Below, in pieces: positions 53,605 to 63,825 of a stretch of DNA of 64,000 nt. Origin of the DNA: Komarekiella delphini-convector SJRDD-AB1 (GTDB lineage Bacteria > Cyanobacteriota > Cyanobacteriia > Cyanobacteriales > Nostocaceae); contig NZ_VJXY01000009.1 of the NCBI RefSeq assembly GCF_014831675.1, positions 1 to 64,000 of the forward strand. Direction: 5' to 3'. The position numbers were made by a program, and so were the translations under genes. The notes under the pieces were generated by a model. That model saw nothing but the letters and a program-made list of their open reading frames with translations. It made no database searches and was not told where the DNA came from. Each line of letters opens with the position of its first letter. Positions within the stretch are counted from its first letter, which is position 1.

Positions 53605-54336
53605 ATGACTGCCCAGAGCTCACTCCTCTCCGGCAAGCGATCGCGTACTTTCTTAAAACGTGGTCAAAAAACTAAGACGCCTAGGGTTAAACCCAAAGGT
53701 TTGTCTTTTCAGGGTTTAAACGGAGAGTTTGCCAAGCGACTGTTCGATATAGTGTTTTCGTTGTTGGTGTTGATTTTGTTCCTCCCCATTTATTTAATCT
53801 TGGCCTTGCTAATTGCTTTAAGCTCAGAAGGCCCGATTTTTTACGTCCAGGAACGGGTCGGCAAAAACTACAAACGCTTTAATTGTATTAAATTCCGCAC
53901 AATGGTGAGCAATGCCGATGAAGTTCTCATACAAATGATGGAAACATCCCCTCAACTGCGGCAAGAATTTGAAACCAGTTTTAAGCTCAAGCAAGATCCC
54001 AGAATTACAAAAATTGGTCGATTTTTGCGAATTACTAGCTTAGACGAATTTCCTCAGTTCTGGAACGTTTTAAAAGGGGATATGAGTGTTGTCGGCCCAA
54101 GACCCTTAGTAGCGGAAGAACTACCAAAATACGGTTGTCACATCGAAGAGATTTTGACAATTCGTCCGGGAATCACTGGCTTGTGGCAAGTGTCTGGGCG
54201 TAATGATATTCCATATCCTCGGAGAGTCCAAATAGACCTGCATTATGTCAAATTTAGGAATCTTTGGCTCGATTTATGGATTATCTTGAAAACCATCGAT
54301 GTGGTCATTATGCCCAAAAATAACGGAGCATACTGA
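53605..54336 (+). CDS. Polyprenyl-phosphate sugar transferase (WcaJ/PglC class)
   Basis: A 243-aa membrane phosphoglycosyl transferase that starts polysaccharide units by attaching a sugar-1-phosphate to undecaprenyl phosphate. It has a membrane helix RLFDIVFSLLVLILFLPIYL, then EGPIFYVQERVGKNYKRF, FRTM, DPRITKIGRFLRITSLDEFP, GDMSVVGPRPL, PGITGLWQVSGR and the end MPKNNGAY. AAGGAG lies at 53595-53600, favouring the second of two adjacent ATGs. The sugar is unknown; gmd and fcl downstream hint at a fucose-bearing polymer. Confidence 0.88.
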   Translation: MTAQSSLLSGKRSRTFLKRGQKTKTPRVKPKGLSFQGLNGEFAKRLFDIVFSLLVLILFLPIYLILALLIALSSEGPIFYVQERVGKNYKRFNCIKFRTMVSNADEVLIQMMETSPQLRQEFETSFKLKQDPRITKIGRFLRITSLDEFPQFWNVLKGDMSVVGPRPLVAEELPKYGCHIEEILTIRPGITGLWQVSGRNDIPYPRRVQIDLHYVKFRNLWLDLWIILKTIDVVIMPKNNGAY

Positions 54337-54358
54337 GAAACTACTTAGGGTGATTTTG

Positions 54359-54377
54359 TGGGGCAGTTAATGCCCCA
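54359..54377 (+). terminator. Hairpin after sugar transferase
   Basis: The stem TGGGGCA / TGCCCCA with a 5-nt loop is 22 bp after the stop, but without a T-run. The rest of the 427-bp spacer to gmd holds no gene. Confidence 0.5.
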
Positions 54378-54763
54378 AAGGATAATGATTATTTAGCAAC
54401 TGAGCTGAGACACAAGTCTATTTACGTACGTGTTTTCCTTTTAAATACACATAAGTCTTTCTTCTAGTAACAAAATAACCTCTGGTCAATCTAAATACCA
54501 ATTTATTCAGCCTTCACAAAAACCCAAGCTGTATAAAGTTTCGGCAAAGATTAAAAAATTATACACAATCTCTAAAGAATCTTTATTTAACTTGGGTAAG
54601 GATTACTTGTTAAAGTACTTTTGATTAAGTATATTTATTTACGTAAAGTTCTGATATCAACTAGAACTCGTATGTTTCCCATTAGGCAATTTAGCAATTA
54701 ACTGCTAGGTTGTATCAGATTGACTGTAACTTTTTTATCGAAGACAACAAGGGATAATTGAGC

Positions 54764-55843
54764 ATGACGCAACAGAAGCGAGCGTTGATTACTGGTATTA
54801 CCGGTCAAGATGGTTCATATCTGAGTGAGTTTTTGCTAGAGCAAGGTTATGAAGTTCATGGCATAATTCGCCGAACTTCTACCTTCAATACAGACCGCAT
54901 TGATCACATCTACGAAGATCCTCATAAAGAAGGTGTGCGGTTGTTTCTTCACTACGGTGACTTGACGGATGGTACAACGCTGCGCCGTATTTTAGAAGAA
55001 GTTCAGCCAACAGAAATTTACAACCTGGGCGCTCAATCCCATGTCAGAGTTAGCTTTGATTCACCAGAATACACGGTGGATGCAGTAGGAATGGGAACAC
55101 TGCGTTTATTAGAAGCAATTCGGGACTATCAAGGACGTACTGGAATTCAAGTGCGGTTTTATCAAGCGGGTTCTTCGGAAATGTATGGTTTGGTACAAGC
55201 AGTACCTCAAAGCGAGACAACACCATTTTATCCCCGCAGTCCTTACGCTTGTGCTAAAGTTTACGCCCACTGGCAAACAATAAACTATCGCGAATCTTAT
55301 GGTTTATTTGCTTGTAATGGCATCCTTTTCAACCATGAATCGCCACGACGAGGTGAAACCTTTGTTACCCGCAAAATTACTAGAGCAGTAGCCAGAATTG
55401 TTGCAGGGAAGCAGAAAAAAATCTTCATGGGTAATCTTGACGCCAAGCGAGATTGGGGCTATGCGAAGGATTACGTTAGAGCAATGTGGCTGATGTTGCA
55501 GCAAGAGCAGCCAGACGATTACGTAATTGCTACCGGTGAAACTCATTCAGTGAAGGAGTTTCTGGAACTGGCATTTGGTTATGTGAATCTTAATTGGCAA
55601 GATTATGTAGAGTTTGATGAACGGTATCTTCGTCCATCTGAAGTAGACTTGCTGATTGGCGATCCTACCAAGGCACAGCAGAAGTTAGGCTGGAAACCGT
55701 CAGTAACTTTTAAAGAACTAGTTGCTCTGATGGTGGAAGCAGATTTACAGGCTTTGGGTCACACTTTACCCAATGGGAATGGTTCGCAATTTCCACATGA
55801 TATTGCTACAACTCGTCAAGAACTGGGCGCTCTCCACTTTTGA
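54764..55843 (+). CDS. gmd: GDP-mannose 4,6-dehydratase
   Basis: A 359-aa SDR enzyme converting GDP-mannose to GDP-4-keto-6-deoxymannose. NAD-binding [19 protein letters not shown], then [17 protein letters not shown], the catalytic [10 protein letters not shown] and [20 protein letters not shown] at 54764 has AAGGGA upstream; the track's TTG at 54758 is less likely. It is the first enzyme of the two-gene GDP-fucose route, and the frame of fcl opens 4 bp before its stop. Confidence 0.95.
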   Translation: MTQQKRALITGITGQDGSYLSEFLLEQGYEVHGIIRRTSTFNTDRIDHIYEDPHKEGVRLFLHYGDLTDGTTLRRILEEVQPTEIYNLGAQSHVRVSFDSPEYTVDAVGMGTLRLLEAIRDYQGRTGIQVRFYQAGSSEMYGLVQAVPQSETTPFYPRSPYACAKVYAHWQTINYRESYGLFACNGILFNHESPRRGETFVTRKITRAVARIVAGKQKKIFMGNLDAKRDWGYAKDYVRAMWLMLQQEQPDDYVIATGETHSVKEFLELAFGYVNLNWQDYVEFDERYLRPSEVDLLIGDPTKAQQKLGWKPSVTFKELVALMVEADLQALGHTLPNGNGSQFPHDIATTRQELGALHF

Positions 55844-55866
55844 TTCACACTGCTGAGGATAACAAT

Positions 55867-56811
55867 ATGACTGCCTTAGAACTACAAAGTAAACGGATTC
55901 TCGTGACCGGTGGAGCGGGGTTTTTAGGTCGTCAGGTGATAGATCAGCTGTGTAAGGCAGGGGCCGACCATGACAAGATTACAATACCGCGATCGCGCCA
56001 GTGTGATATACGTGTGTGGGAAAATTGCCAACGTGCAGTTGACCAGCAAGACATAATTATTCATCTAGCTGCTCACGTCGGCGGTATTGGTCTTAACCGT
56101 GAAAAACCCGCAGAGTTATTCTACGATAACTTGATCATGGGAACCCAGCTAATTCATGCTGCCTATCAAGCTGGAGTAGAAAAATTTGTCTGTGTTGGCA
56201 CAATCTGCGCTTATCCCAAATTCACCCCTGTGCCATTCAAAGAAGATGACCTGTGGAATGGCTACCCGGAGGAAACCAACGCTCCTTATGGAATTGCTAA
56301 GAAAGCGCTTTTAGTCCAATTGCAATCTTACCGCCAGCAGTACGGTTTTAATGGCATTTATCTGTTGCCAGTGAATTTATACGGCCCAGAAGATAACTTT
56401 GATACCGGAAGTTCCCACGTCATTCCAGCGTTGATTCGTAAAGTTCACGAAGCCCAAATTAAAGGAGAAAAGCAGCTCCCAGTTTGGGGTGATGGCAGTC
56501 CTACTCGTGAGTTTTTATACTCAGAGGACGCAGCACGAGGAATTGTCATGGGTACTCAATTTTACAACGACTTGGAACCAGTTAACTTGGGCACGGGTTA
56601 TGAAATCTCCATCCGCGATTTAATTACACTCATCTGCGAACTGATGGAGTTTGATGGCGAAATTGTTTGGCAAACTGACAAGCCTAATGGTCAACCCCGT
56701 CGTTGTTTAGATACTGAACGGGCAAAGCAAGCCTTTAACTTCACTGCACAGGTGAGTTTCCAGCAAGGCTTAAAGAATACGATTGAATGGTATCGTCAAC
56801 ACGCTGCATAA
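55867..56811 (+). CDS. fcl: GDP-L-fucose synthase
   Basis: A 314-aa epimerase/reductase that turns the gmd product into GDP-L-fucose with NADPH. The Rossmann segment [18 protein letters not shown] is followed by [19 protein letters not shown], the catalytic [11 protein letters not shown] and the C-terminal [17 protein letters not shown]. The ATG at 55867 with TGAGGA upstream is preferred to the TTG inside the gmd end. Coupled with gmd in one operon. Confidence 0.95.
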   Translation: MTALELQSKRILVTGGAGFLGRQVIDQLCKAGADHDKITIPRSRQCDIRVWENCQRAVDQQDIIIHLAAHVGGIGLNREKPAELFYDNLIMGTQLIHAAYQAGVEKFVCVGTICAYPKFTPVPFKEDDLWNGYPEETNAPYGIAKKALLVQLQSYRQQYGFNGIYLLPVNLYGPEDNFDTGSSHVIPALIRKVHEAQIKGEKQLPVWGDGSPTREFLYSEDAARGIVMGTQFYNDLEPVNLGTGYEISIRDLITLICELMEFDGEIVWQTDKPNGQPRRCLDTERAKQAFNFTAQVSFQQGLKNTIEWYRQHAA

Positions 56812-56835
56812 CAAATCATTATTGTAGGGTGGTGT

Positions 56836-56856
56836 AAGGTGGGCGATGCCCACCTT
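56836..56856 (+). terminator. Terminator after fcl
   Basis: A perfect 9-bp stem AAGGTGGGC / GCCCACCTT with a GAT loop, followed by ATTTGCTTT. Confidence 0.7.
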
Positions 56857-56881
56857 ATTTGCTTTGACAACGTAAATTTTT

Positions 56882-57454
56882 ATGGACAACATTGATCGTC
56901 AATTCAGTAAAGCGGAATTACGCCGTAATCTGCTCCAAACACGTCAATCAATGCCCGTCCGAGAGTGGAGAGAAAAAAGCGATCGCATCTGCTCTAATCT
57001 GCAAACTTCTGTTTTATTCACTCAAGCAAAAACAATACTTGTTTATTTCAGCTTTCGTCAAGAACCTGACCTTAGCCCATTATTTGCAGATACGAACTAC
57101 CGTTGGGGTTTTCCTCGCTGTGTTGGTAAGTCCCTTCATTGGCATATTTGGACATCTGAAGATTCTGTGCAAACTGGTGCTTATGGAATTAACGAACCCC
57201 ATCCCAACGCTCCAAAAATCGAGCCTGTTGATGTGGATTTGATTCTTGTTCCCTGTGTTGCTTGCGACTATCAAGGATATCGCCTGGGCTATGGAGGAGG
57301 ATATTATGATCGCTTACTCAGTTTATCGGAGTGGTTAACAAAGCCAACCATAGGAATTGTATTTGATTTTGCCTATTTACCTCAATTACCTATCGAACCT
57401 TGGGATAAACCGTTAAAAAATGTTTTTACTGAAACTGGCTGGGTTAACTCTTAA
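56882..57454 (+). CDS. 5-Formyltetrahydrofolate cyclo-ligase
   Basis: A 190-aa enzyme that ATP-dependently returns 5-formyl-THF to 5,10-methenyl-THF. KAELRRNLLQTRQSMPVREW at the start and the phosphate-binding loop LGYGGGYYDRLLS near the end are diagnostic. VPCVACDYQGYR is the substrate strand. Not linked in function to the polysaccharide genes around it. Confidence 0.92.
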   Translation: MDNIDRQFSKAELRRNLLQTRQSMPVREWREKSDRICSNLQTSVLFTQAKTILVYFSFRQEPDLSPLFADTNYRWGFPRCVGKSLHWHIWTSEDSVQTGAYGINEPHPNAPKIEPVDVDLILVPCVACDYQGYRLGYGGGYYDRLLSLSEWLTKPTIGIVFDFAYLPQLPIEPWDKPLKNVFTETGWVNS

Positions 57455-57474
57455 AAGCTATTGGTCTTGCATAA

Positions 57475-57610
57475 CAGTTATAAAAAGGTGTCGGGAAAAC
57501 CCATTTCTTCTAGAGATGGGATGAAAGACGCCCCGACGCCGTTGACAGTTGACAGTTGACGGTTAACAGTCAATAGTCAACGTGAAATCTCATTCCCTTT
57601 TAGGAGTTGG
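57475..57610. repeat. Dispersed stem-loop repeat, copy 2 (inverted)
   Basis: Reverse complement of copy 1 at 3590-3735: the GTGTCGG...CCGACGCC stem, a TTGACAG/TTAACAG heptamer run and the ATTCCC/GGGAT hairpin, in the same order. The two copies lie about 54 kb apart in opposite orientation, between a folate gene and an ABC permease. Confidence 0.75.
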
Positions 57611-57738
57611 ATGAGCTTAATTTTCAATCTCATCGCACACCAAACATACCTCATCTTTTAATTAATTGCACAATACATCCAATAGACATAAGAAGACATC
57701 CAATAGACATAAGAAGTAAAATCCGCAAATTTAGTCAG

Positions 57739-58581
57739 ATGGTTAATTCTAAGATCCAAAATTCACGACTGCAAATTTTTGGAATGTACGCACTACTGGG
57801 AGCGATCGCACTAGTAACGCTGTTTCCATTACTGTGGCTAATCAGCACAGCCTTAAAATCGCCAACGGAAAATATATTGCAGTCTCCACCGCAGTTGCTA
57901 CCAAGTCAACCCACGCTTGATAACTTCTCTGGAGTGTGGAACTCTCTGCCTTTTGGACAATACTTGTATAACAGTACCATAGTATCCATGCTGACTGTTG
58001 GTTTGAATTTACTATTTTGCGCTTTAGCTGCGTACCCGTTAGCAAGACTATCGTTTGTAGGGCGAGACTGGATTTTTATTGCGATCGTTTCTACGATTAT
58101 GATTCCTTTCCAGATTGTGATGATTCCCCTCTACATTTTGACGGTGCAGTTGGGTTTGAGAAATACTTATTTGGGGATGATTTTTCCTAGCTTAGCTTCT
58201 GCCTTTGGCATTTTTCTATTGCGGCAAGCTTTTATGAGTGTTCCTAAAGAAATAGAAGAAGCTGCCCGTATGGATGGCAGTTCTGAGTTAGGCTTGTGGT
58301 GGCATGTGATGTTACCAGCAATTCGCCCAGCACTAGTTACCCTAGCTATTTTTGTATTTATTGGCGCTTGGAGTGATTTTTTGTGGCCTTTAATCGTTAT
58401 TCAAGATGAAAATTTATACACTCTACCTTTAGGAGTAGCAAAGCTGGCAGGTACGTTTTCTCTTGACTGGCGATTGGTAGCCGCTGGCTCAATAATTTCG
58501 ATCGCCCCAGTATTGTTACTATTTTTGTTTTTGCAGCGTTACATCGTACCCACTGAAACTGGTAGCGGGGTCAAAGGCTAA
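57739..58581 (+). CDS. Carbohydrate ABC transporter permease (MalG-like)
   Basis: A 280-aa membrane permease of the MalG/CUT1 type. Six helices (first: YALLGAIALVTLFPLLWLIS) and the EAA loop PKEIEEAARMDGSSELGLWW that contacts the ATPase. Located alone: no binding protein, second permease or ATPase in the window, so partners are elsewhere. The frame is open to 57607, but the first 44 codons contain a repeated PIDIR segment and look like repeat DNA; MVNSKIQN at 57739 is the better start. Confidence 0.88.
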   Translation: MVNSKIQNSRLQIFGMYALLGAIALVTLFPLLWLISTALKSPTENILQSPPQLLPSQPTLDNFSGVWNSLPFGQYLYNSTIVSMLTVGLNLLFCALAAYPLARLSFVGRDWIFIAIVSTIMIPFQIVMIPLYILTVQLGLRNTYLGMIFPSLASAFGIFLLRQAFMSVPKEIEEAARMDGSSELGLWWHVMLPAIRPALVTLAIFVFIGAWSDFLWPLIVIQDENLYTLPLGVAKLAGTFSLDWRLVAAGSIISIAPVLLLFLFLQRYIVPTETGSGVKG

Positions 58582-58762
58582 ATTTCCTTTCTGCTCTAAA
58601 AACTATCTGCTAAGTATTTTAGTGCGTATCAAGGGAGCGGATTTCGATACCTCATAATACTAAGGATAGGTTTGACTGCTGAACAAGTTTTTCAAGCCGC
58701 ATTAGGAGAATAGTAGACAAAATCAAGCGTAACCAAGACAATCAAAACAGGAAATTAGAAGC

Positions 58763-58792
58763 TCCCGCTAACCATTTAGGTATAACGGGAGA
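58763..58792. terminator. CTCCCG/CGGGAG hairpin
   Basis: The stem CTCCCG / CGGGAG around an 18-nt loop lies between the permease gene and the converging sugar transferase gene. A possible shared transcription end. Confidence 0.5.
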
Positions 58793-58801
58793 TAAGCTTA
58801 A

Positions 58802-59509
58802 TTAATAAGCACCATTCTTTTTTAAGACTACCCAGATAGTTTTAAGAATCAGACTCAGATCGTAAGCTACAGACCACTTGCGCTGATAAGCTATATCCAT
58901 GCTGACAATGGTTTCAAAGTCTTTGATGCTGGAACGACCATGAGCTTGCCATTCTCCGGTTATGCCTGGTTTGACTCGCAATCTTTCCCAATGGTGCGGT
59001 TCATAATGCATAACTTCATCAGGAGTGGGTGGTCGAGTACCAACTAAACTCATGTCTCCCACCAAAACATTCCAAAATTGGGGTAATTCGTCCAAGCTAG
59101 TGCGGCGTAAAAATTTGCCTACAGGAGTAATACGAGGATCGTCAACAGATTTAAAGATGTGACCTTTGGCTTGGTTTTTGACTAAATGCTTGAGTTTATC
59201 AGCACCGACGATCATGGAACGGAATTTCCACATGCGGAAGGATCTTCCATGCAGACCGCAGCGAATTTGAGAATAAAATATTGGGCCTGGATCTTTAAAA
59301 AGTGTAGCGATCGCTACAGGAATTGCTACTATAACTGTGATACTCAGCCCGACAATGGCTCCCAGAATATCAATTAATCGTTTTGTAGTGCTGACGGTTG
59401 AGGGGTGTAAAGGCTGTTGTAAGAGATTAACTGAATGAAGATGATTCACAAGTGCTAACTGATCCACAACAGGGCTTTTTGTGTCAGTAGTAAAAGTAGA
59501 CATAGACAT
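58802..59509 (-). CDS. Second polyprenyl-phosphate sugar transferase
   Basis: A 235-aa phosphoglycosyl transferase of the same class as the one at 53605. It has KRLIDILGAIVGLSITVIVA (helix), DPGPIFYSQIRCGLHGRSF, KFRSM, GDMSLVGTRPPT, PGITGEWQAHGR and the end VLKKNGAY. Both copies end in NGAY but differ in the N-terminus and in substrate-contacting loops, so they probably start different polymers or repeat units. Similar in type to HepC of heterocyst polysaccharide synthesis, but identity is not established. Confidence 0.87.
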   Translation of the reverse strand: MSMSTFTTDTKSPVVDQLALVNHLHSVNLLQQPLHPSTVSTTKRLIDILGAIVGLSITVIVAIPVAIATLFKDPGPIFYSQIRCGLHGRSFRMWKFRSMIVGADKLKHLVKNQAKGHIFKSVDDPRITPVGKFLRRTSLDELPQFWNVLVGDMSLVGTRPPTPDEVMHYEPHHWERLRVKPGITGEWQAHGRSSIKDFETIVSMDIAYQRKWSVAYDLSLILKTIWVVLKKNGAY

Positions 59510-59787
59510 AATCTTTATTCGGTTTTTACTTGTTTTGTCGTTTCTACTGAGTTTCTACTGAGTGTTAATATAGACAATATTTAAACCAGCTAAAAATTGA
59601 AACCCTAAAGTTTACAGAATCTTACAATTAAAGTGGGGATTTTAAATTTCTGGTTTTATTTCTTAAAATAAAAACAACAAATGTTAATATAACGCGCAAA
59701 CTTAAAGTAAACATTAGTTTTACTGGCAAGACTGCGCGTTGTGGTATGCATATTTCTTGAAGATTAAGCTGTCCTGAGACATTATTC

Positions 59788-62700
59788 TTAATGATCAACC
59801 TCTAAAACGAAATTCACCGTATAAGGTTCCTCCAATGACTGTTGATTACTAGCTTTGATCATATCTAGATAGTGACGCAAACAAAGTAGTTGTTGCGAAT
59901 TCGGACGATAGGTGAGACTTCCTTGTTTATCAAAAAGTGGTGCATTGGCGATCGCCTTGTAGTCAGAATTTCCCTGAGAACTGTGGGTAAGCCAGGTTGA
60001 GTCGATCACCGAAGGTATCAAACCTGGAGGTAGTTCACCCTCCAAGAAAGCCAATAGACGTTGCTGACAAGTACGGGTATTAATGCCACGGCTCTCGAAT
60101 AACTGGATAATTTCACCGAAAGATAGAGGTCTGTCTGGTAGAAGCCGCAGCAATTCTGTAAACAGGAAATAATCAGTATACTGTTGCCTGGGTATTTCTA
60201 AAACCTGGGGATGCAGAGGTAGCATCGCCAAACCATAAGCAACCTGGCTACAACTGGGAGCGCCATTTTCGCCAAGATATAAATCTTGAATAATCTTAGC
60301 GTTGGGGAGTTTTTGCCGTAGCCAACGGTTCACCGTTACTACAGAAGTTACGCCACCAGTCAGGATAGCTTGATTAATTGCTTCTGTAGGTATACCACGA
60401 GCTACCAATAATTTATTAAATTCTCGGTTCAAGCGGCGGACAAACGGGATAAACACCTGGCTTTCTAAGTCTCGTCGCTGCAAAATCCACCGCTGATCGG
60501 CTAATTCCAGGGTAAAAGAATCTTGATGTTGCAAAATTAGCTTCAGAGCAAGCGCTGCATCCAATACCGCTTGTCCTAAAAGCGAACTCTCTAGACGCTG
60601 CTGGAGACGAATGCGAGCAGTGATATCTGGTTCCCCAACTCTAGGTAATTCTAATTCTTCCAACCCCAAACTATGCCAGCGCATTTGGTCTAAACCAGGA
60701 ATAGCTGGTTGCCACTGCCAAGGGTTACTGCTAATAGTTTTGCTATCACCTTGTGTTTCTATGCGTGATTGCCGAGATTTTGGTGGTAATAACAGTTGGC
60801 AGATAATGTCTTGCTCAATTCCTTTACCAGCATAGGCAAAACTGTGGAGCATAAAATCATTATGTGTCAATTGCACCAGTTTTTCTGGTAAATCTACCAG
60901 TAACATTTCTGTTGCAGTTGCCCCAATATTAATCACGAGGGTGTTACCGACAAGAGGCTGTTCACTGGTTCTTGCCAGACGTAAACCCTGACGCTCACTT
61001 AATTGTACTTGTTCACCCTTAGCGCTATCTAGTTGCGGTAGTAGACTAGCGATCGCTTCCTCAACAAAAAAGACTTGTTGGGGATGTTGAATGAGTTTGC
61101 TAGTTAATACAGCTTCTCGCACATTGAAGCGATATTGTTCCGACCAGTTAGATGGACAGGTGCAGATCACACCAGCAATGTTATTAATAATCTTCGGGAA
61201 AGTTTGTTCGTTGATACCAACAGCAGCCGCAACTAAACCAGGGGTGGTACTAGTGCGATCAGATCTGAGAGTTAATAGCAGCTTCGAGAGCGATCTGACA
61301 ACCCAAATTAAAGGGCCAGCAGAAAATTCATTTAGTTGCAACACAGGTTCCCATTTTTGCTGTTCACTCTTGTAGGGAATGGCTACTTGCAAATAGGGTT
61401 TCAACTGTGCTGAGTAAAGATTATTGGTTGGATCTGGTGCTGAAATAGTAGTTGAGTCAGGGACTTTCTCCTGAGCAACAGCCGCGGGTGCAGTCTGTTC
61501 CTGTGCTTCAATGCTTTCATTATCTCCATGAGGTACAGAAGCCGCAGGCAGATAAACCTCTGCTGGTAAGCGAAACGACTGCTGGAAGGAAGTTGTTCCT
61601 GGTTGTTTTTCTGCTGACCAGTAGATAGGATACACAACAAAAGTGGAACTATTTAACAGTGCTGCTGAAATTCCAGTTGTACCCAAATCAATTCCTAAAT
61701 ACCAAACTGATTCTAGAACATTGAGTGAAATTTCTGTATTATTTATTGAGTTGGAAATTGAACTTGAAGAACTTTCCTGGACAGGATTTGTGACTTGCTT
61801 TTTTTTTTCAGTTTTTGAGCTAATGTCTAAGTTAGCTTTTGTTTGAGGCTCTGCCACGTAAGACACAGCAGGAGTTACAGAATTTTCTGGTGGTTGTATT
61901 TCTGGCAATAATTGCCTGGATTGAGATGCAGCTTGAGGAGAAGTTGAGCGGTGCGTATCTTGCTTACCAACTACTTCCTGAGAACTATCTAAGGTAGTGG
62001 CAGGTTGTGATTCAGAATTTAGTTGCCGATCAAAGTTAGCCAAATCTTGATCTAATTGCTCCAACTGCTGTTCATTCAAGGAAATATTGGGTAAAGAAGG
62101 AGTCTGAGTTTCCTTAGAAGAAAGCAAATTTTCGTGTGGCGAAGCGGGAATGTAATAATCTAAAAAGTGTTCTTGAGTGTCATCGTGTACGACTTCCGAT
62201 GTGGCGATTGGCATCGCAATTCCCGTTGATTCTGTAATTACTGAATTATTCACAGAAGATGATACTTCCGGCTGTTGTTGCTCACTGCCTGCATCCGCCA
62301 ATAAATCAGTCAGAGTTGTAATTGTATCAGTAATAGATGGCTGAACACGGAGTTGCACAGGTAAACTGTCTATTGGCAAAACCTCTTCTTGTGGCAAGGT
62401 AAAGAAACCAACAGGTGTAGCTAAGACAGTATCCTCTTCAAACAATGACTCTTGTGGCTGTGATGATGTTGTGGCTTGTACTGGTTCCTCTTGAGTTTCT
62501 TCTGGTTTAGGGTTGTTTAGCTCTAAAAAACCCGCCTCTGGCAGATCAGACCAAGGATCTGGCATTACAACCGCAGAATCCGCTTGTTGCAATTGATTAG
62601 TTGGAGGTTGAGGTGAGCTTTCAGCGATATTCAACGCCGATGGCGAGCCTGCAACATCGCCAGTACCAAATAAACTGGCATAAAGTTGGTCTACTTCATC

Positions 62701-63825
62701 ACCTAACTCAAAATTATCTTGCTGTAATTCAGTTGAGTTTGGATCAGATCCAGACGAGTCTACACCAAGTTGCAGTAGTACAGCATCTAGATCCTCTATA
62801 TTGGCAGTATCCTGTTGATCGGAATTAATTACGAGAGGAGATATTTCTAGTTGAGCAAACTCTGAAGCTTGGGGTACAACCTCAGTACTGCTAGTAGTTG
62901 GTATTGCTACTGAATTAATTAATGATGGTGATGGAATTGGTATTTCAGCTTCTAAACTGGGGAAAGATGGTTGGATAGAGGATTGTTGCTGCAAATACTG
63001 GGTTAAATTGTTGAGAAAGTTCGCCATCAATTGTTCGCCTTGCACTCCTTTGCTATGCATTCTTGCTAGTGCTTGCGATAAAGATTCGTGATATGTATTA
63101 ATGTTGCGCTGTAGTGCCTCAAAAACAACATTTACAGTCCCATCTAGTGATAGTAAGCGTTGATCTAGCTCTCTGGACAACTGTGTTAACCGTTCGATGC
63201 GATCTGGTGACTCTAACAAAGGTTGTGTCGCGGAGGTTGTTAGTTCTACGTTCGCGCTATTACTTGCTTTTGAGGAACTGGGAGAATTTATTAAATTTTG
63301 TGCTAAATGTGGTGTTATTGGCACAAGACGAGTCATGAGTACCTGTAAAAACTCGGTAATCATCTGCTCCTGTTTTGCCAACTGCTGTGCTAAAGAGTAG
63401 TTTTGCGATCGCCTCTGCTCTAACTGTCTAATTTCTTGGACAAGAGTTGCTCGCTCTTGCAACAATCCTTCTAATTCTGTTCGCAAGGGCTGTATTAATC
63501 CTGAAAATTCACTTTTTAATTGTTCTGCTCCAAGACTGTTCTGCTGTTGATCAGGTTCATCTAACAGTGAAGACTGGTTGTTACCTTGGTCGATAAATCT
63601 CGCTAACAAAGGCGATACTAGCTGTCCAGAGGACTGATTTGGAGTGGCGCTTTCTAATGCCTCACTTTCTTGTAGCTTAACTAGGAATTCGCGAATTCGT
63701 TGTAAAACTTCTTTAGGCTCTTGCGCCTGACCAGACAGCAACCTAGATAGGCGCTTACCACCGCTGGCAAGTAAGTTGTCAATGTCTGCGATCAGTTGTT
63801 GAGTTTCATCTGCGCGGAAAGTCAC
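59788..63825 (-). CDS. Giant protein with C-terminal Hsp70/actin-like ATPase
   Basis: A 1345-aa protein. Residues 1-60 are helical (MTFRADETQQLIADIDNLLA). A coiled-coil region around 100-250 follows (LEGLLQERATLVQEIRQLEQ). Residues 250-700 are low-complexity, rich in Gln, Ser, Pro and acidic residues. From about 710 there is an Hsp70/actin-like ATPase: phosphate-1 loop WYLGIDLGTTGISAALL, a long insert, VINIGATATEML and phosphate-2-like AILTGGVTSVVTVN. There is no substrate-binding beta domain. GTG start with AAGGTGA upstream. Known as conserved hypothetical in cyanobacteria; role unknown. Confidence 0.72.
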   Translation of the reverse strand: MTFRADETQQLIADIDNLLASGGKRLSRLLSGQAQEPKEVLQRIREFLVKLQESEALESATPNQSSGQLVSPLLARFIDQGNNQSSLLDEPDQQQNSLGAEQLKSEFSGLIQPLRTELEGLLQERATLVQEIRQLEQRRSQNYSLAQQLAKQEQMITEFLQVLMTRLVPITPHLAQNLINSPSSSKASNSANVELTTSATQPLLESPDRIERLTQLSRELDQRLLSLDGTVNVVFEALQRNINTYHESLSQALARMHSKGVQGEQLMANFLNNLTQYLQQQSSIQPSFPSLEAEIPIPSPSLINSVAIPTTSSTEVVPQASEFAQLEISPLVINSDQQDTANIEDLDAVLLQLGVDSSGSDPNSTELQQDNFELGDEVDQLYASLFGTGDVAGSPSALNIAESSPQPPTNQLQQADSAVVMPDPWSDLPEAGFLELNNPKPEETQEEPVQATTSSQPQESLFEEDTVLATPVGFFTLPQEEVLPIDSLPVQLRVQPSITDTITTLTDLLADAGSEQQQPEVSSSVNNSVITESTGIAMPIATSEVVHDDTQEHFLDYYIPASPHENLLSSKETQTPSLPNISLNEQQLEQLDQDLANFDRQLNSESQPATTLDSSQEVVGKQDTHRSTSPQAASQSRQLLPEIQPPENSVTPAVSYVAEPQTKANLDISSKTEKKKQVTNPVQESSSSSISNSINNTEISLNVLESVWYLGIDLGTTGISAALLNSSTFVVYPIYWSAEKQPGTTSFQQSFRLPAEVYLPAASVPHGDNESIEAQEQTAPAAVAQEKVPDSTTISAPDPTNNLYSAQLKPYLQVAIPYKSEQQKWEPVLQLNEFSAGPLIWVVRSLSKLLLTLRSDRTSTTPGLVAAAVGINEQTFPKIINNIAGVICTCPSNWSEQYRFNVREAVLTSKLIQHPQQVFFVEEAIASLLPQLDSAKGEQVQLSERQGLRLARTSEQPLVGNTLVINIGATATEMLLVDLPEKLVQLTHNDFMLHSFAYAGKGIEQDIICQLLLPPKSRQSRIETQGDSKTISSNPWQWQPAIPGLDQMRWHSLGLEELELPRVGEPDITARIRLQQRLESSLLGQAVLDAALALKLILQHQDSFTLELADQRWILQRRDLESQVFIPFVRRLNREFNKLLVARGIPTEAINQAILTGGVTSVVTVNRWLRQKLPNAKIIQDLYLGENGAPSCSQVAYGLAMLPLHPQVLEIPRQQYTDYFLFTELLRLLPDRPLSFGEIIQLFESRGINTRTCQQRLLAFLEGELPPGLIPSVIDSTWLTHSSQGNSDYKAIANAPLFDKQGSLTYRPNSQQLLCLRHYLDMIKASNQQSLEEPYTVNFVLEVDH

